The translations under genes and the position numbers were made by a program. A DNA stretch of 15,416 bases from an uncultured Solirubrobacteraceae bacterium (GTDB lineage: Bacteria; Actinomycetota; Thermoleophilia; Solirubrobacterales; Solirubrobacteraceae), in contig CADCVT010000146.1 in assembly GCA_902806215.1 (NCBI GenBank), positions 1-15,416 on the forward strand. Direction: 5' to 3'. The notes below the pieces were generated by a model. The model saw nothing but the letters and a program-made list of their open reading frames with translations, ran no database searches and was not told the DNA's origin. Below, in pieces: positions 1 through 6,972 of this stretch (position 1 is the first letter of the stretch; each line of letters begins with the position of its first letter).

Positions 1-98
1 CACGAATCCAGCACCGCACCGGTCAAACCCCTTGATCGTTTTCCGGACACGCCAATACCCCGGTGAGCGGATCGCATGCCCGATCCGGGCACCCGACC

Positions 99-104
99 TA
101 GACT
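99..104 (+). promoter_or_regulatory. Candidate -10 box (TAGACT) for the first permease gene
   Basis: TAGACT fits the TANNNT pattern of a housekeeping -10 element. It ends 10 bases before the ATG at 115, so transcription would begin only a few bases before that codon (leaderless or nearly so). Boxes of the same kind sit 9-10 bases before the GTG of the first RCK gene and the GTG of hen1. No convincing -35 hexamer is seen at the usual distance. A second weak pair, TTGATC at 32-37 and TACCCC at 56-61, is also possible. Confidence 0.4.
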
Positions 105-114
105 CTCGGGCCGC

Positions 115-2001
115 ATGGCCCAACGCCGCCTGCACGGCCTCCAGCGCGTCCTCGGCACCAACGCGCTCTTCGCAACGGCGTACGGGAACGTCGGCTCGTC
201 GATCTACTACGCGCTCGGCCTGGTCGCGGCGCTCGCGCTCGGCCTGACCCCGATCGTCTTCATCCTCGCCGGGGCGCTCTTCTACTGCACCGCCACGACG
301 TACGCCGAGGCGACGGCGATGTACCCCGAGGCCGGCGGCGCGTCGCTGTTCGCCCGGCGGGCGTTCAACGAGTTCTGGTCCTTCTTCACCGCGTGGGCCC
401 AGATGCTCAACTACGTCATCACGATCGCGATCTCGGCGTTCTTCGCCGCGCACTACGCGGGCGGGGTGTTCTGGGAGCCGCTGGAGACCTCGCCGGGCGA
501 CATCGTCTTCGCGGCGATCCTGATCGGCCTGCTGGCGCTCGTGAACGTGCGCGGCGTCAGCGACGCGGTCAACGTCAACATCGTCCTCGCGCTGCTCGAC
601 TTCCTCAGCCAGGTGGCGATCGTCGCCGTCGGCGTGGTGCTGTTCTTCAGCCCGGAGATCCTCCTGCGCAACCTCGAGTTCTTCGGGGAGGCGCCGACGC
701 TGTCGCAGTTCCTGCTGGCGATCCCGATCGGCACGATCGCCTACACCGGCATCGAGACGATCTCGAACATGGCGGGCGAGGCCCGCGACGAGGACACGAC
801 GATCCCCGCCTCGATCAAGCGGGTGATGTACGCGGTCTTCGCGATCTACTTCACGCTGCCGCTGATCGCGCTCTCGGCGCTGCCGGTCCGGTGCGACGCC
901 GCCGGCGAGAACTGTCGGACGCTGCTCGGGGTGAGCGCGGAAGAGGGCGGCTACGCGACGAACCCGATCGTCGGCATGGTCGAGCAGATGAACCTCGGCG
1001 GCCTCCAGGAGGCCGCGGTGACCTACGTCGGCATCCTCGCGGTCACGATCCTCATCGCCGCCACGAACGCGGGCATCATCGGCGTCTCGCGGCTCGTGTA
1101 CTCGATGGGCCTGCACCGCCAGCTGCCCGACCACGTCCGGCGCCTGCACCCGCGCTACCAGACGCCGTACATCGGGATCCTCGTCTTCAGCGCGATCGCC
1201 GTCGTCGCGATCCTCCCGGGCCAGGCCGACTTCCTCGGCAGCATCTACGCGTTCGGGGCGATGCTGTCGTTCTCGATGGCGCACTTCGCGGTGATCCGCC
1301 TGCGGATCACCGATCCCGAGCAGCGCCGGCCCTACCGCAGCCCCGGGACCCTGCGCTACCGCGGGCACGATCTCCCGCCGTTCGCGGTGATCGGCCTCAT
1401 CGGCACCGGGCTCTCGTTCGTGGTCGTCAGCGTGCTCGACCTGACCGTCGGGGCGGCTGGGATGGTCTGGCTGGTGATCGGCGTCACGGCCTACGTCGTG
1501 TACCGCCGGCGGCAGGGGCTCGACCTCGTGACCACGGTCAAGGTCGCGACGCCGCAGCCGGTGACCGAGCGCGAGGCCGAGTACGACTCGGTGCTCGTCG
1601 CGTTCGACTCCGCCCACTACAACGCCGACGCGGTCGCGACCGCGGCCAAGCTCGCCGCGCGCCGGCGGCGCGGGATCCACGTGCTGGTCTCGATCGCCGT
1701 CCCGAAGTCCGCGCCGATCGACGCGGCGCTGCCCGACCAGGAGCAGGCGGCCCAGGCGATCATCGAGCAGGCCAAGCTCCAGGGCGGCCGCAGGGTCTCG
1801 GGGCACTGGGTGAAGGTCCGCTCCGGGCAGGAGGGACGCCTGATCGTCAACGAGGCGCGCGACATGCGTGCGGCGGCCGTCGTGCTGCCGGTGCCGCCGC
1901 GCCGCGGCGGCCAGCTCTTCGGGCCCACCCTGGAGACCGTGCTGGCCGAACGGCCGTGCCGCGTGATCATCGAGGCGACACCCGAGGGCGTCGCGTCCTA
2001 G
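115..2001 (+). CDS. APC-family permease with C-terminal USP-like domain (first paralogue)
   Basis: This is a predicted secondary transporter of the amino acid-polyamine-organocation superfamily in the cytoplasmic membrane. Residues 1-470 carry about 12 hydrophobic segments. The first contains AYGNVGSSIYYALG, the unwound substrate-site region of APC carriers; conserved YAEATAMYPEAGGA and NVRGVSDAVN follow. From about residue 480 a soluble domain begins with YDSVLVAFD and ends in a degenerate USP nucleotide-loop region (GQLFGPTLETVL...PCRVII). The ATG at 115 is preferred (628 aa) over the in-frame ATG at 76 because a -10-like box lies between them and homology-like sequence starts with RRLHGLQRVLG. 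The substrate cannot be read from sequence. APC-plus-USP architecture is known from the potassium importer KimA, but the KimA signature around its potassium-binding Asp is not obvious here, so amino acids remain possible. A paralogue follows at 2188. Confidence 0.88.
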   Translation: MAQRRLHGLQRVLGTNALFATAYGNVGSSIYYALGLVAALALGLTPIVFILAGALFYCTATTYAEATAMYPEAGGASLFARRAFNEFWSFFTAWAQMLNYVITIAISAFFAAHYAGGVFWEPLETSPGDIVFAAILIGLLALVNVRGVSDAVNVNIVLALLDFLSQVAIVAVGVVLFFSPEILLRNLEFFGEAPTLSQFLLAIPIGTIAYTGIETISNMAGEARDEDTTIPASIKRVMYAVFAIYFTLPLIALSALPVRCDAAGENCRTLLGVSAEEGGYATNPIVGMVEQMNLGGLQEAAVTYVGILAVTILIAATNAGIIGVSRLVYSMGLHRQLPDHVRRLHPRYQTPYIGILVFSAIAVVAILPGQADFLGSIYAFGAMLSFSMAHFAVIRLRITDPEQRRPYRSPGTLRYRGHDLPPFAVIGLIGTGLSFVVVSVLDLTVGAAGMVWLVIGVTAYVVYRRRQGLDLVTTVKVATPQPVTEREAEYDSVLVAFDSAHYNADAVATAAKLAARRRRGIHVLVSIAVPKSAPIDAALPDQEQAAQAIIEQAKLQGGRRVSGHWVKVRSGQEGRLIVNEARDMRAAAVVLPVPPRRGGQLFGPTLETVLAERPCRVIIEATPEGVAS

Positions 2002-2006
2002 GTTTG

Positions 2007-2195
2007 GTGGTCGTGCACGGCGCCGCCACCACGATCACGTCGCTCGCCCTCGTCGTCATCGGCCTGTTCATGCTGGTCTCGACGCTCGCCCGCGGCGGCG
2101 GACCGCTGGCCGTCGGCGTGATCCTCGGGCTGCTGTTCTTCGCGCTCGGGGCCGCGCGGCTCTACGTGACGTGGCGGTCGTCGGCCGATGGCTGA
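2007..2195 (+). CDS. Small two-helix membrane protein (62 aa), unknown function
   Basis: This short gene fills the gap between the two permeases. Reading from the GTG at 2007 (GTG at 2013 also possible) gives VVHGAATTITSLALVVIGLF, then a Gly-rich turn (ARGGG), then a second hydrophobic helix LAVGVILGLLFFALGAARLY and a basic end. Two membrane helices joined by a glycine hinge make a hairpin protein. It begins 5 bases after the upstream stop and ends 8 bases inside the next gene (ATGGCTGA), which suggests translational coupling in one operon. Similar small proteins are familiar as uncharacterised actinobacterial hypotheticals. A role as accessory subunit of the flanking permeases is only an inference. 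The tight fit between neighbours and the hydrophobic pattern argue that it is real. Confidence 0.7.
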   Translation: MVVHGAATTITSLALVVIGLFMLVSTLARGGGPLAVGVILGLLFFALGAARLYVTWRSSADG

Positions 2196-4125
2196 GCGGG
2201 GCCCGACCCGCACCGAGGCCAACCTTCGCCGCGGGCTGGGCTCGCCCGCGCTGTTCGCGATCGTCTACACGTCGGTCGCAAGCGCCCTGTACTTCACGCT
2301 CGGGGTCGTCGCCGAGCACGCCCTCGGGCTCACGCCGGTCGTCTTCCTGGTCGCCGGGCTCTTCTTCGTCGTCACGACGATGACCTACGTCGAGGGCTCG
2401 TCGCTGCACCAGGAGCGCGCGGGCTCGACCGTCTTCGCGCGCTACGCGTTCAACGAGCTGTGGTCGTTCGTGGCGGGCTGGGCGATCCTGCTCGACTTCC
2501 TCATCCTCATCGCGGTCACCGCGTTCATGACCACCGACTACACGGCGGTGCTGTGGGACGGGGTCGCATCCGGGGTGCCGGAGACCGTCCTCACGCTGGG
2601 GGTCATCGCGTACGTCGCGGTCCGCAACGTCCTCGGCTTCTCGCCGACCCGCGCCAAGCGCATCCTGATCCTGGTCGTCGTCGACCTCGCCGTGCAGATG
2701 CTCATCATCGTGGTCGGCTTCATCGTCGTCTTCGACCCGTCGCTGCTGACCGGCCAGGTGGACCTCGGCACGACGCCCTCCTGGACCGAGGTCCTGTTCG
2801 CGCTGACGCTGGCCACGGTGGCGTTCACGTCGCTCGAGTCGGCGTCGGGGCTGGCGGGCGAGGTCGCGGTGAGCCGCCGCGGGCTCAAGCGGCTCGTGAC
2901 GAGCGTCGCCGCGACGGTGATCGTCCTCTACGTGGGGATGGCGCTCGTCGCGCTGAGCGCGCTGCCGGTCACCGGCGGCGAGACCGCGCTCGGCACGACG
3001 TACCTCGAGCGCCCGCTCATCGGCGTCGTCGAGCAGTACGAGCCGATGTGGCTGTCGGACACCCTGCGGTACGTCGTGGGCCTGCTGGCCGCCGTCACGC
3101 TGGTCGCGGCCGCCCAGTCGGCGATGCTCGGCCTGTCGCGGCTGGCGTACTCGCTGGCGACGAACCGGCAGATCCCGTCGGCGGTCGGGCGGCTCCACCC
3201 GACGCGCGCGACGCCGTTCGTGGTCATCGCGATCGCGGCCGTGCTCGCCGCGGCGCTGGCGTTGTCGAAGGACCTCGAGTTCCTCGTCGGCATCTACGCG
3301 TTCGGCGCGCTGCTGGCGTTCACCATCGCCCACGTCTCGATCATCCGGCTGCGGATCACCGAGCCTGACCGGCCGCGGCCGTACCGGATGCCGTTCAACG
3401 TGCGCGCGGGCGGGGTCGACTGGCCGCTGCCCGCGCTGCTCGGCGCGGTGGCGGCCGTCGTCGCCTTCGCCGCGCTGCTCGTCACCCACGGCGGCGCGCG
3501 GTACGTCGGCATCGGGTGGATGGCGTTCGGGCTCGCGCTGTACGTGATCTACCGCACGAGCGAGGACAAGCCGCTGTTCAAGCGCGTCCAGGTGCCGGCC
3601 TCCGCGCTGCGGCGCGACGCGCACGAGGTCCAGTACGGGTCGATCCTCGTCCCGCTCAACGGGTCGGCGCTCGACGACGACATCGTCCAGACCGCCGGCA
3701 GGCTGGCCTCCGACGAGCGTCTCGACGACGCCGAGCTCGGCGACGCGACCGCGACGATCGAGGCCCTGTGGATCTTCGAGGTGCCGATGGCGCTGCCGAT
3801 CGACGCGCGACTGCCCGACGCACAGCTCGAGCAGGCGCGGGCGGCGCTGCGGAGGGCCAAGGCGGTCGGCGAGGAGTACGAGGGCGTCCAGGTCGCCACG
3901 GCCACGGTGAGGGCCCGGCGGGCCGGGCAGGCGATCGTCGAGGAGGCGCGCCGGCGCGGGGTGGAGGCGATCGTGCTCGCCGCCGAGCAGCCGACCCGCA
4001 TCCGCGGCGGTGCGCTCCTGGGGGGCCTCGGAGGCGGCCGCAACGAGGCGTTCGTCGGAGACGTCACGAAGTACGTGGTCACCAAGGCGCCCTGCCGGGT
4101 GATCATCACCGCACCGCCGGACTGA
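2188..4125 (+). CDS. APC-family permease with C-terminal USP-like domain (second paralogue)
   Basis: This 645-residue transporter is a clear paralogue of the gene at 115, with the same order of parts: a basic N-terminus, LFAIVYTSVASALYFTLGVV in helix 1, about 12 membrane segments, then a soluble USP-like domain from about residue 480 (YGSILVPLNGSALDDD) ending GDVTKYVVTKAPCRVII. Shared landmarks include RFAFNELWSFV-like, IYAFGALLAFTIAH and IRLRITEPDRPRPYR. Helix 1 differs from the first copy (TSVASALYF versus GNVGSSIYY), so the two may differ in substrate. The start overlaps the small membrane gene by 8 bases. The soluble domain has an extra acidic insertion (SDERLDDAELGDA) absent from paralogue 1. 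With two RCK/TrkA-type genes directly downstream, ligand-gated control of ion or amino acid flux is a reasonable inference. Confidence 0.9.
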   Translation: MAERGPTRTEANLRRGLGSPALFAIVYTSVASALYFTLGVVAEHALGLTPVVFLVAGLFFVVTTMTYVEGSSLHQERAGSTVFARYAFNELWSFVAGWAILLDFLILIAVTAFMTTDYTAVLWDGVASGVPETVLTLGVIAYVAVRNVLGFSPTRAKRILILVVVDLAVQMLIIVVGFIVVFDPSLLTGQVDLGTTPSWTEVLFALTLATVAFTSLESASGLAGEVAVSRRGLKRLVTSVAATVIVLYVGMALVALSALPVTGGETALGTTYLERPLIGVVEQYEPMWLSDTLRYVVGLLAAVTLVAAAQSAMLGLSRLAYSLATNRQIPSAVGRLHPTRATPFVVIAIAAVLAAALALSKDLEFLVGIYAFGALLAFTIAHVSIIRLRITEPDRPRPYRMPFNVRAGGVDWPLPALLGAVAAVVAFAALLVTHGGARYVGIGWMAFGLALYVIYRTSEDKPLFKRVQVPASALRRDAHEVQYGSILVPLNGSALDDDIVQTAGRLASDERLDDAELGDATATIEALWIFEVPMALPIDARLPDAQLEQARAALRRAKAVGEEYEGVQVATATVRARRAGQAIVEEARRRGVEAIVLAAEQPTRIRGGALLGGLGGGRNEAFVGDVTKYVVTKAPCRVIITAPPD

Positions 4126-4142
4126 TCCGGGCGCGGAGCGAC

Positions 4143-4148
4143 TAGGAT
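4143..4148 (+). promoter_or_regulatory. Candidate -10 box (TAGGAT) before the first RCK gene
   Basis: TAGGAT lies 9 bases before the GTG at 4158, in the 32-base gap after the second permease. A GGGAGG Shine-Dalgarno-like run at 4150-4155 lies only 2 bases from the GTG, closer than is usual. The gene may therefore be read both by run-through from the permeases and from its own near-leaderless promoter. No good -35 element is visible. Confidence 0.3.
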
Positions 4149-4157
4149 CGGGAGGCA

Positions 4158-4589
4158 GTGGCCTACTACCTGATCGTCGGCGCGGGGCGTGTCGGATCGT
4201 CCGTCGCCCGCATGGCTCTCGAGGCCGGACACGAGGTCTCCGTCCTCGACGAGGACCCCCTCTCGCACGAGCGCCTCGACGCGAACCAGAGCACGTCCTG
4301 GGAGGACGCCGGCGGGCGCTTCACGGTGGGCACGGCCCTCGAGGTCGACGCACTGCTCGAGGCCGGCGTCGACCGTGCCGACGTCTTCGTCGCCTCGACC
4401 AACGGCGACAACACGAACCTCGTGATCGCGCAGATCGCGCAGCGTCGCTTCGGCTGCGAGCGCGTGCTCGTGCGCGTCCTCGATCCGGCTCGTGCCGCCT
4501 GGTACGCCGAGCAGGGCATCGAGACCGTCTGCCCGACGCAGCACGCGATCGAGCAGTTCTCCACCGCGCTCTCGCTGGGCGGCCGCTGA
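4158..4589 (+). CDS. RCK N-domain (TrkA-N) protein, single domain
   Basis: This 143-residue protein is a Rossmann-fold regulator of conductance of potassium (RCK/KTN) domain. It opens with YYLIVGAGRVGSSVARMALEAG, which contains the GxGxxG dinucleotide-binding loop, and the second strand ends in an acidic run (SVLDED) that would hold the ribose of NAD(H). ADVFVASTNGDNTNL matches the TrkA-N motif in which a polar/acidic loop follows strand 4. There is no RCK-C (TrkA-C) domain: the protein stops right after the N-domain fold. The GTG start is supported by the glycine motif beginning at residue 8. The gene overlaps the next by one base (TGATG). It probably pairs with that gene as a hetero-oligomer, as in the CeoB/CeoC-type tandem pairs of actinobacteria. 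The partner transporter is not proven. Confidence 0.87.
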   Translation: MAYYLIVGAGRVGSSVARMALEAGHEVSVLDEDPLSHERLDANQSTSWEDAGGRFTVGTALEVDALLEAGVDRADVFVASTNGDNTNLVIAQIAQRRFGCERVLVRVLDPARAAWYAEQGIETVCPTQHAIEQFSTALSLGGR

Positions 4590-5266
4590 TGTACGTGATC
4601 ATCTGCGGCGGCGGCAAGGTCGGCTGGAACCTCGCGCGCGAGCTGATCGCCAAGGACCACGAGGTCACGCTGATCGAGCAGCAGCGCCGCAAGTACCTGA
4701 TGATCGAGGAGGAGCTCGAGCACGCCGTCCAGTACGGCGACGGCACCGAGCTGTGGGTCCTCGAGCGGGCGGGCATCCAGCGCGCCGACCTCGTGATCGC
4801 GGTCACCGGCGACGACGAGGACAACATCCTCATCTGCCAGATGGCCAAGGAGAAGTACCTCTGCGAGCGCACGATCGCCCGCGTCAACAACCCGCGCAAC
4901 CTCCAGCACTTCGAGCTCTTGGGGATCCAGCCCGCGGTGTCGGCCACCGACCTGATCCTGCGCCTGATCGAGCACGAGGTCCCGCAGTACGGCCTCGTCC
5001 ACCTGCTCGACCTGCCCGCCGAGCGGCTGGAGATCATCGAGATCGAGGTCACGCCGGGCGCGCCGGCCGCGTCCAAGCGCGTCGACGAGATCATGGTCCC
5101 CGACGGCTCGCTGATCATCTCCGTCCTGCGCGGCGGGGCCGGGTTCGTCCCGAAGCCCGACACGGTCATCGAGGCGGGCGACGAGGTGCTCCTCGTCCTC
5201 GACCCGGGTCTCGAGCACTCGATCACCGAGCAGTTCGCGCCGAACGGCGCGCGGCCGCCGCAGTAG
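4589..5266 (+). CDS. trkA: TrkA-type potassium transport regulator (RCK-N plus RCK-C)
   Basis: This 225-residue cytoplasmic protein has a complete RCK layout. Residues 1-118 form the Rossmann domain with MYVIICGGGKVGWNLAREL (GxGxxG) and VTLIEQ at the end of strand 2. GDGTELWVLERAGIQRADLV and AVTGDDEDNILICQMAKEKY are typical TrkA signatures. Residues 136-216 form the RCK-C ligand domain, with the usual VPDGSLIISVLRGG and IEAGDEVLLVL. In the family such proteins bind NAD(H), ATP/ADP or cyclic di-AMP and gate TrkH/KtrB channels or other cation carriers. No such channel gene is in this window; the only transporters next door are the two APC-USP permeases. The ATG overlaps the stop of the previous RCK gene by one base, so the two products are probably made together. 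Confidence 0.92.
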   Translation: MYVIICGGGKVGWNLARELIAKDHEVTLIEQQRRKYLMIEEELEHAVQYGDGTELWVLERAGIQRADLVIAVTGDDEDNILICQMAKEKYLCERTIARVNNPRNLQHFELLGIQPAVSATDLILRLIEHEVPQYGLVHLLDLPAERLEIIEIEVTPGAPAASKRVDEIMVPDGSLIISVLRGGAGFVPKPDTVIEAGDEVLLVLDPGLEHSITEQFAPNGARPPQ

Positions 5267-5272
5267 CCGCCG

Positions 5273-6445
5273 ATGGCGGACCGGTCGGTCGACGTGTTGC
5301 TGGTCGGCGGGGGCACCGCCTCGGCATCGTGCGCCCAGGAGCTGCGGGCCGCGGGCTTCTCCGGCTCGGTCCTGCTCGTCGGCCGCGAGCTCGACCCGCC
5401 GTACCAGCGCCCGCCGATCTCCAAGGCCTACTTCCTCGGGGAGAGCACGAAGGACGAGGCGTTCCTGCCCGTCGGCGACGACGTCGAGGTCATGACCCGG
5501 ACGTCGGTGATGAAGCTCGACCCGGAGGCGCGCGTCGCGACGCTGTCGTCGAAGGAGGAGGTCTCGTTCGGCAAGGCGCTGCTCGCCACGGGGGCGAACG
5601 TGCGGCGGCTGCCGATCGACGGCACCGACCTCGAGGGCGTCCACTACCTGCGGGTGCTGCGCAACGCGACGTCCCTGCGCGAGGACGTCGCCGGGGTCGA
5701 CCGCGTCTGCCTCGTCGGCGGGTCGTTCATCGCTTGCGAGGTCGCCGCGTCGCTGGCGACGCTCGGCATCGCCTCGACGCTCGTGTTCCCCGAGGAGCAC
5801 CCGCTGTCGATCCAGTTCGGCGCGCAGGTCGGCGCGTGGGCCCGGTCGCTGCTCGAGTCGAAGGGCGTCGAGATCCTGTCCGGAGAGCAGGTCGCGCGGC
5901 TCGAGGGCGACGGCGAGGACGTCCAGCGCCTCGTCTGCGCCTCCCGGCGCACGGTCGAGTGCCAGGCCGTCGTGATCGGCGTCGGCTCCGTGCCCGACGT
6001 GATGCTCGCGCGCTCCTCGGGCTTCGAGCTCGGGGCCACCGGTGGGGTGCGGTGCTCGGCCACGCTGCAGACGGTCGGCTCGCCCGACGTCTTCGCCGCA
6101 GGCGACATGTGCGAGTACGAGTCGCTGCAGCACGGCCGTGCGGTCCGGATCGAGCACCACGAGGTCGCCGCCGCCCAGGGCCGCTGCGCTGCGCGGAACA
6201 TCCTCGGCGGCGACGAGCCGTTCACCGAGGTGCCGTACTTCTGGTCGGACCTGGCGGACTGGGCGACGCTCGAGTCCGTCGGGCCCGCCGTCGACGGCTG
6301 GGACAGCGAGGAGGTGCTCGGCTCGTTCGCGTCCGGAGCCTTCACCGTTCGCTACCTGCGCGAGGGGCGCCTGGTGGCGTGCATGACGTGCGGTCGGGGG
6401 GACGACCTCGAAGCGGCCCGAGCCGAGCTCGCCGAACGTCCGTGA
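5273..6445 (+). CDS. FAD/NAD(P)-dependent oxidoreductase, ferredoxin-reductase type
   Basis: This 390-residue flavoprotein has two dinucleotide-binding folds. The N-terminal FAD site reads VDVLLVGGGTASASCAQELR, followed by YQRPPISKAYFLG, the family's conserved loop. KALLATGANVRRLP is the ATG motif. The central NAD(P) site reads VCLVGGSFIACEVAASL. DVFAAGDMCEY is the second FAD motif, with EHHEVAAAQGR near the redox centre. A reductase C-terminal domain fills the last 80 residues. Both glycine loops vary at the third glycine (GGGTAS, GGSFIA), so cofactor preference is uncertain. The family passes electrons between NAD(P)H and ferredoxins, rubredoxins or similar carriers, but no such carrier gene is adjacent. 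The gene follows trkA by 6 bases without its own Shine-Dalgarno site, so it is likely in the same operon. The stop codon lies inside a long hairpin. Confidence 0.88.
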   Translation: MADRSVDVLLVGGGTASASCAQELRAAGFSGSVLLVGRELDPPYQRPPISKAYFLGESTKDEAFLPVGDDVEVMTRTSVMKLDPEARVATLSSKEEVSFGKALLATGANVRRLPIDGTDLEGVHYLRVLRNATSLREDVAGVDRVCLVGGSFIACEVAASLATLGIASTLVFPEEHPLSIQFGAQVGAWARSLLESKGVEILSGEQVARLEGDGEDVQRLVCASRRTVECQAVVIGVGSVPDVMLARSSGFELGATGGVRCSATLQTVGSPDVFAAGDMCEYESLQHGRAVRIEHHEVAAAQGRCAARNILGGDEPFTEVPYFWSDLADWATLESVGPAVDGWDSEEVLGSFASGAFTVRYLREGRLVACMTCGRGDDLEAARAELAERP

Positions 6446-6478
6446 GTGGGGGCCACAGGCCCTACTGACGGACGTTCG
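6433..6478. terminator. Long stem-loop overlapping the reductase stop codon
   Basis: The left arm CGAACGTCCGTGAGT (6433-6447) pairs with ACTGACGGACGTTCG (6464-6478), 14 of 15 positions. The inner part GGGCC-ACA-GGCCC (6450-6462) extends the stem to a three-base loop. The TGA stop at 6443-6445 is within the stem. There is no T-run on either side, so this is a non-canonical terminator or an mRNA 3'-end protector. It separates the transport operon from the thioesterase gene. Confidence 0.6.
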
Positions 6479-6507
6479 CGGCGCTGGTTGCGGGTATGCG
6501 AGGCCGC

Positions 6508-6945
6508 ATGCCCACCGTCGAAGTCGTCCGTCGCATGCTGCCGAGCCACGCCAACCCCGCGGGGACCGTGTTCGGGGGTGAGATCCTCGCCGCGTGCGAC
6601 GAGGCCGCCGGCATCGCCGCGGGCCGCCACGCCCGAGCGCGCGTCGCGACGGCGAAGATCGACGCGATGGAGTTCCTCGAGCCGGCGCAGATCGGCGACG
6701 TCCTGACGTGCAAGGCGGCCGTGAACGCGGTCTTCGGCTCGTCGATGGAGGTCGGCGTGCGCGTCGAGGCCGAGAACACCCTCACCGGCGACGTCCGGCA
6801 CACGAACTCGGCGTACTTCGTGATGGTCGCTCTGGACGAGGACGCGAAGCCGATGGACGTGCCGGATCTCGAGGTCTCCGGCGAGGACGCTCTGCGCCGC
6901 CAGCGGGAGGCGGAGGCCCGGAACGAGGCTCGCCGTCGCGGCTGA
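6508..6945 (+). CDS. Acyl-CoA thioesterase, hot-dog fold (YciA/BACH-like)
   Basis: This protein of about 145 residues hydrolyses acyl-CoA thioesters if it behaves like its family. The signature is at the N-terminus: PSHANPAGTVFGGEILAACD, with the conserved Asn, the GG pair and the catalytic-type Asp at the start of the hot-dog helix. VATAKIDAMEFLEPAQIGDV gives the second strand pair; VFGSSMEVGVRVEAEN and NSAYFVMVALDED close the sheet. The C-terminus is a charged tail rich in Arg and Glu, probably helical. An ATG at 6496 is in frame (four more residues); 6508 is preferred because GAGG lies at 6500-6503 and a weak -10-like TATGCG lies at 6495-6500. A long hairpin upstream suggests separate transcription from the reductase. 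Only 27 bases separate it from the convergent protease gene. Confidence 0.87.
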   Translation: MPTVEVVRRMLPSHANPAGTVFGGEILAACDEAAGIAAGRHARARVATAKIDAMEFLEPAQIGDVLTCKAAVNAVFGSSMEVGVRVEAENTLTGDVRHTNSAYFVMVALDEDAKPMDVPDLEVSGEDALRRQREAEARNEARRRG

Positions 6946-6972
6946 GCGCAGCGAGCGGAGCTCCGAGCGCGC

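Noticed and set aside
1..98. Extra gene or RNA in the first 98 bases
   Set aside because: Only a short off-frame reading and weak promoter-like hexamers are visible; nothing can be supported.
2068..3624. Long minus-strand open frame opposite the second permease
   Set aside because: The product is an Arg/Asp/His-rich low-complexity chain with no fold pattern. It is a GC-rich shadow of a clearly coding plus-strand permease.
4117..4130. CCGGA-CTGA-TCCGG hairpin around the stop of the second permease
   Set aside because: The stem is only five base pairs, with no T-run; it is too weak to call a terminator in DNA of this GC content.
4166..6160. 664-codon minus-strand open frame opposite the RCK and reductase genes
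   Set aside because: Repetitive Asp/Arg/Leu composition, no motif, and it crosses three convincing plus-strand genes.
6928..6970. Possible bidirectional terminator between the convergent thioesterase and protease genes
   Set aside because: GCTCGC/GCGAGC and the CGGAGCTCCG palindrome give only short, competing stems and no T-run; support is insufficient.
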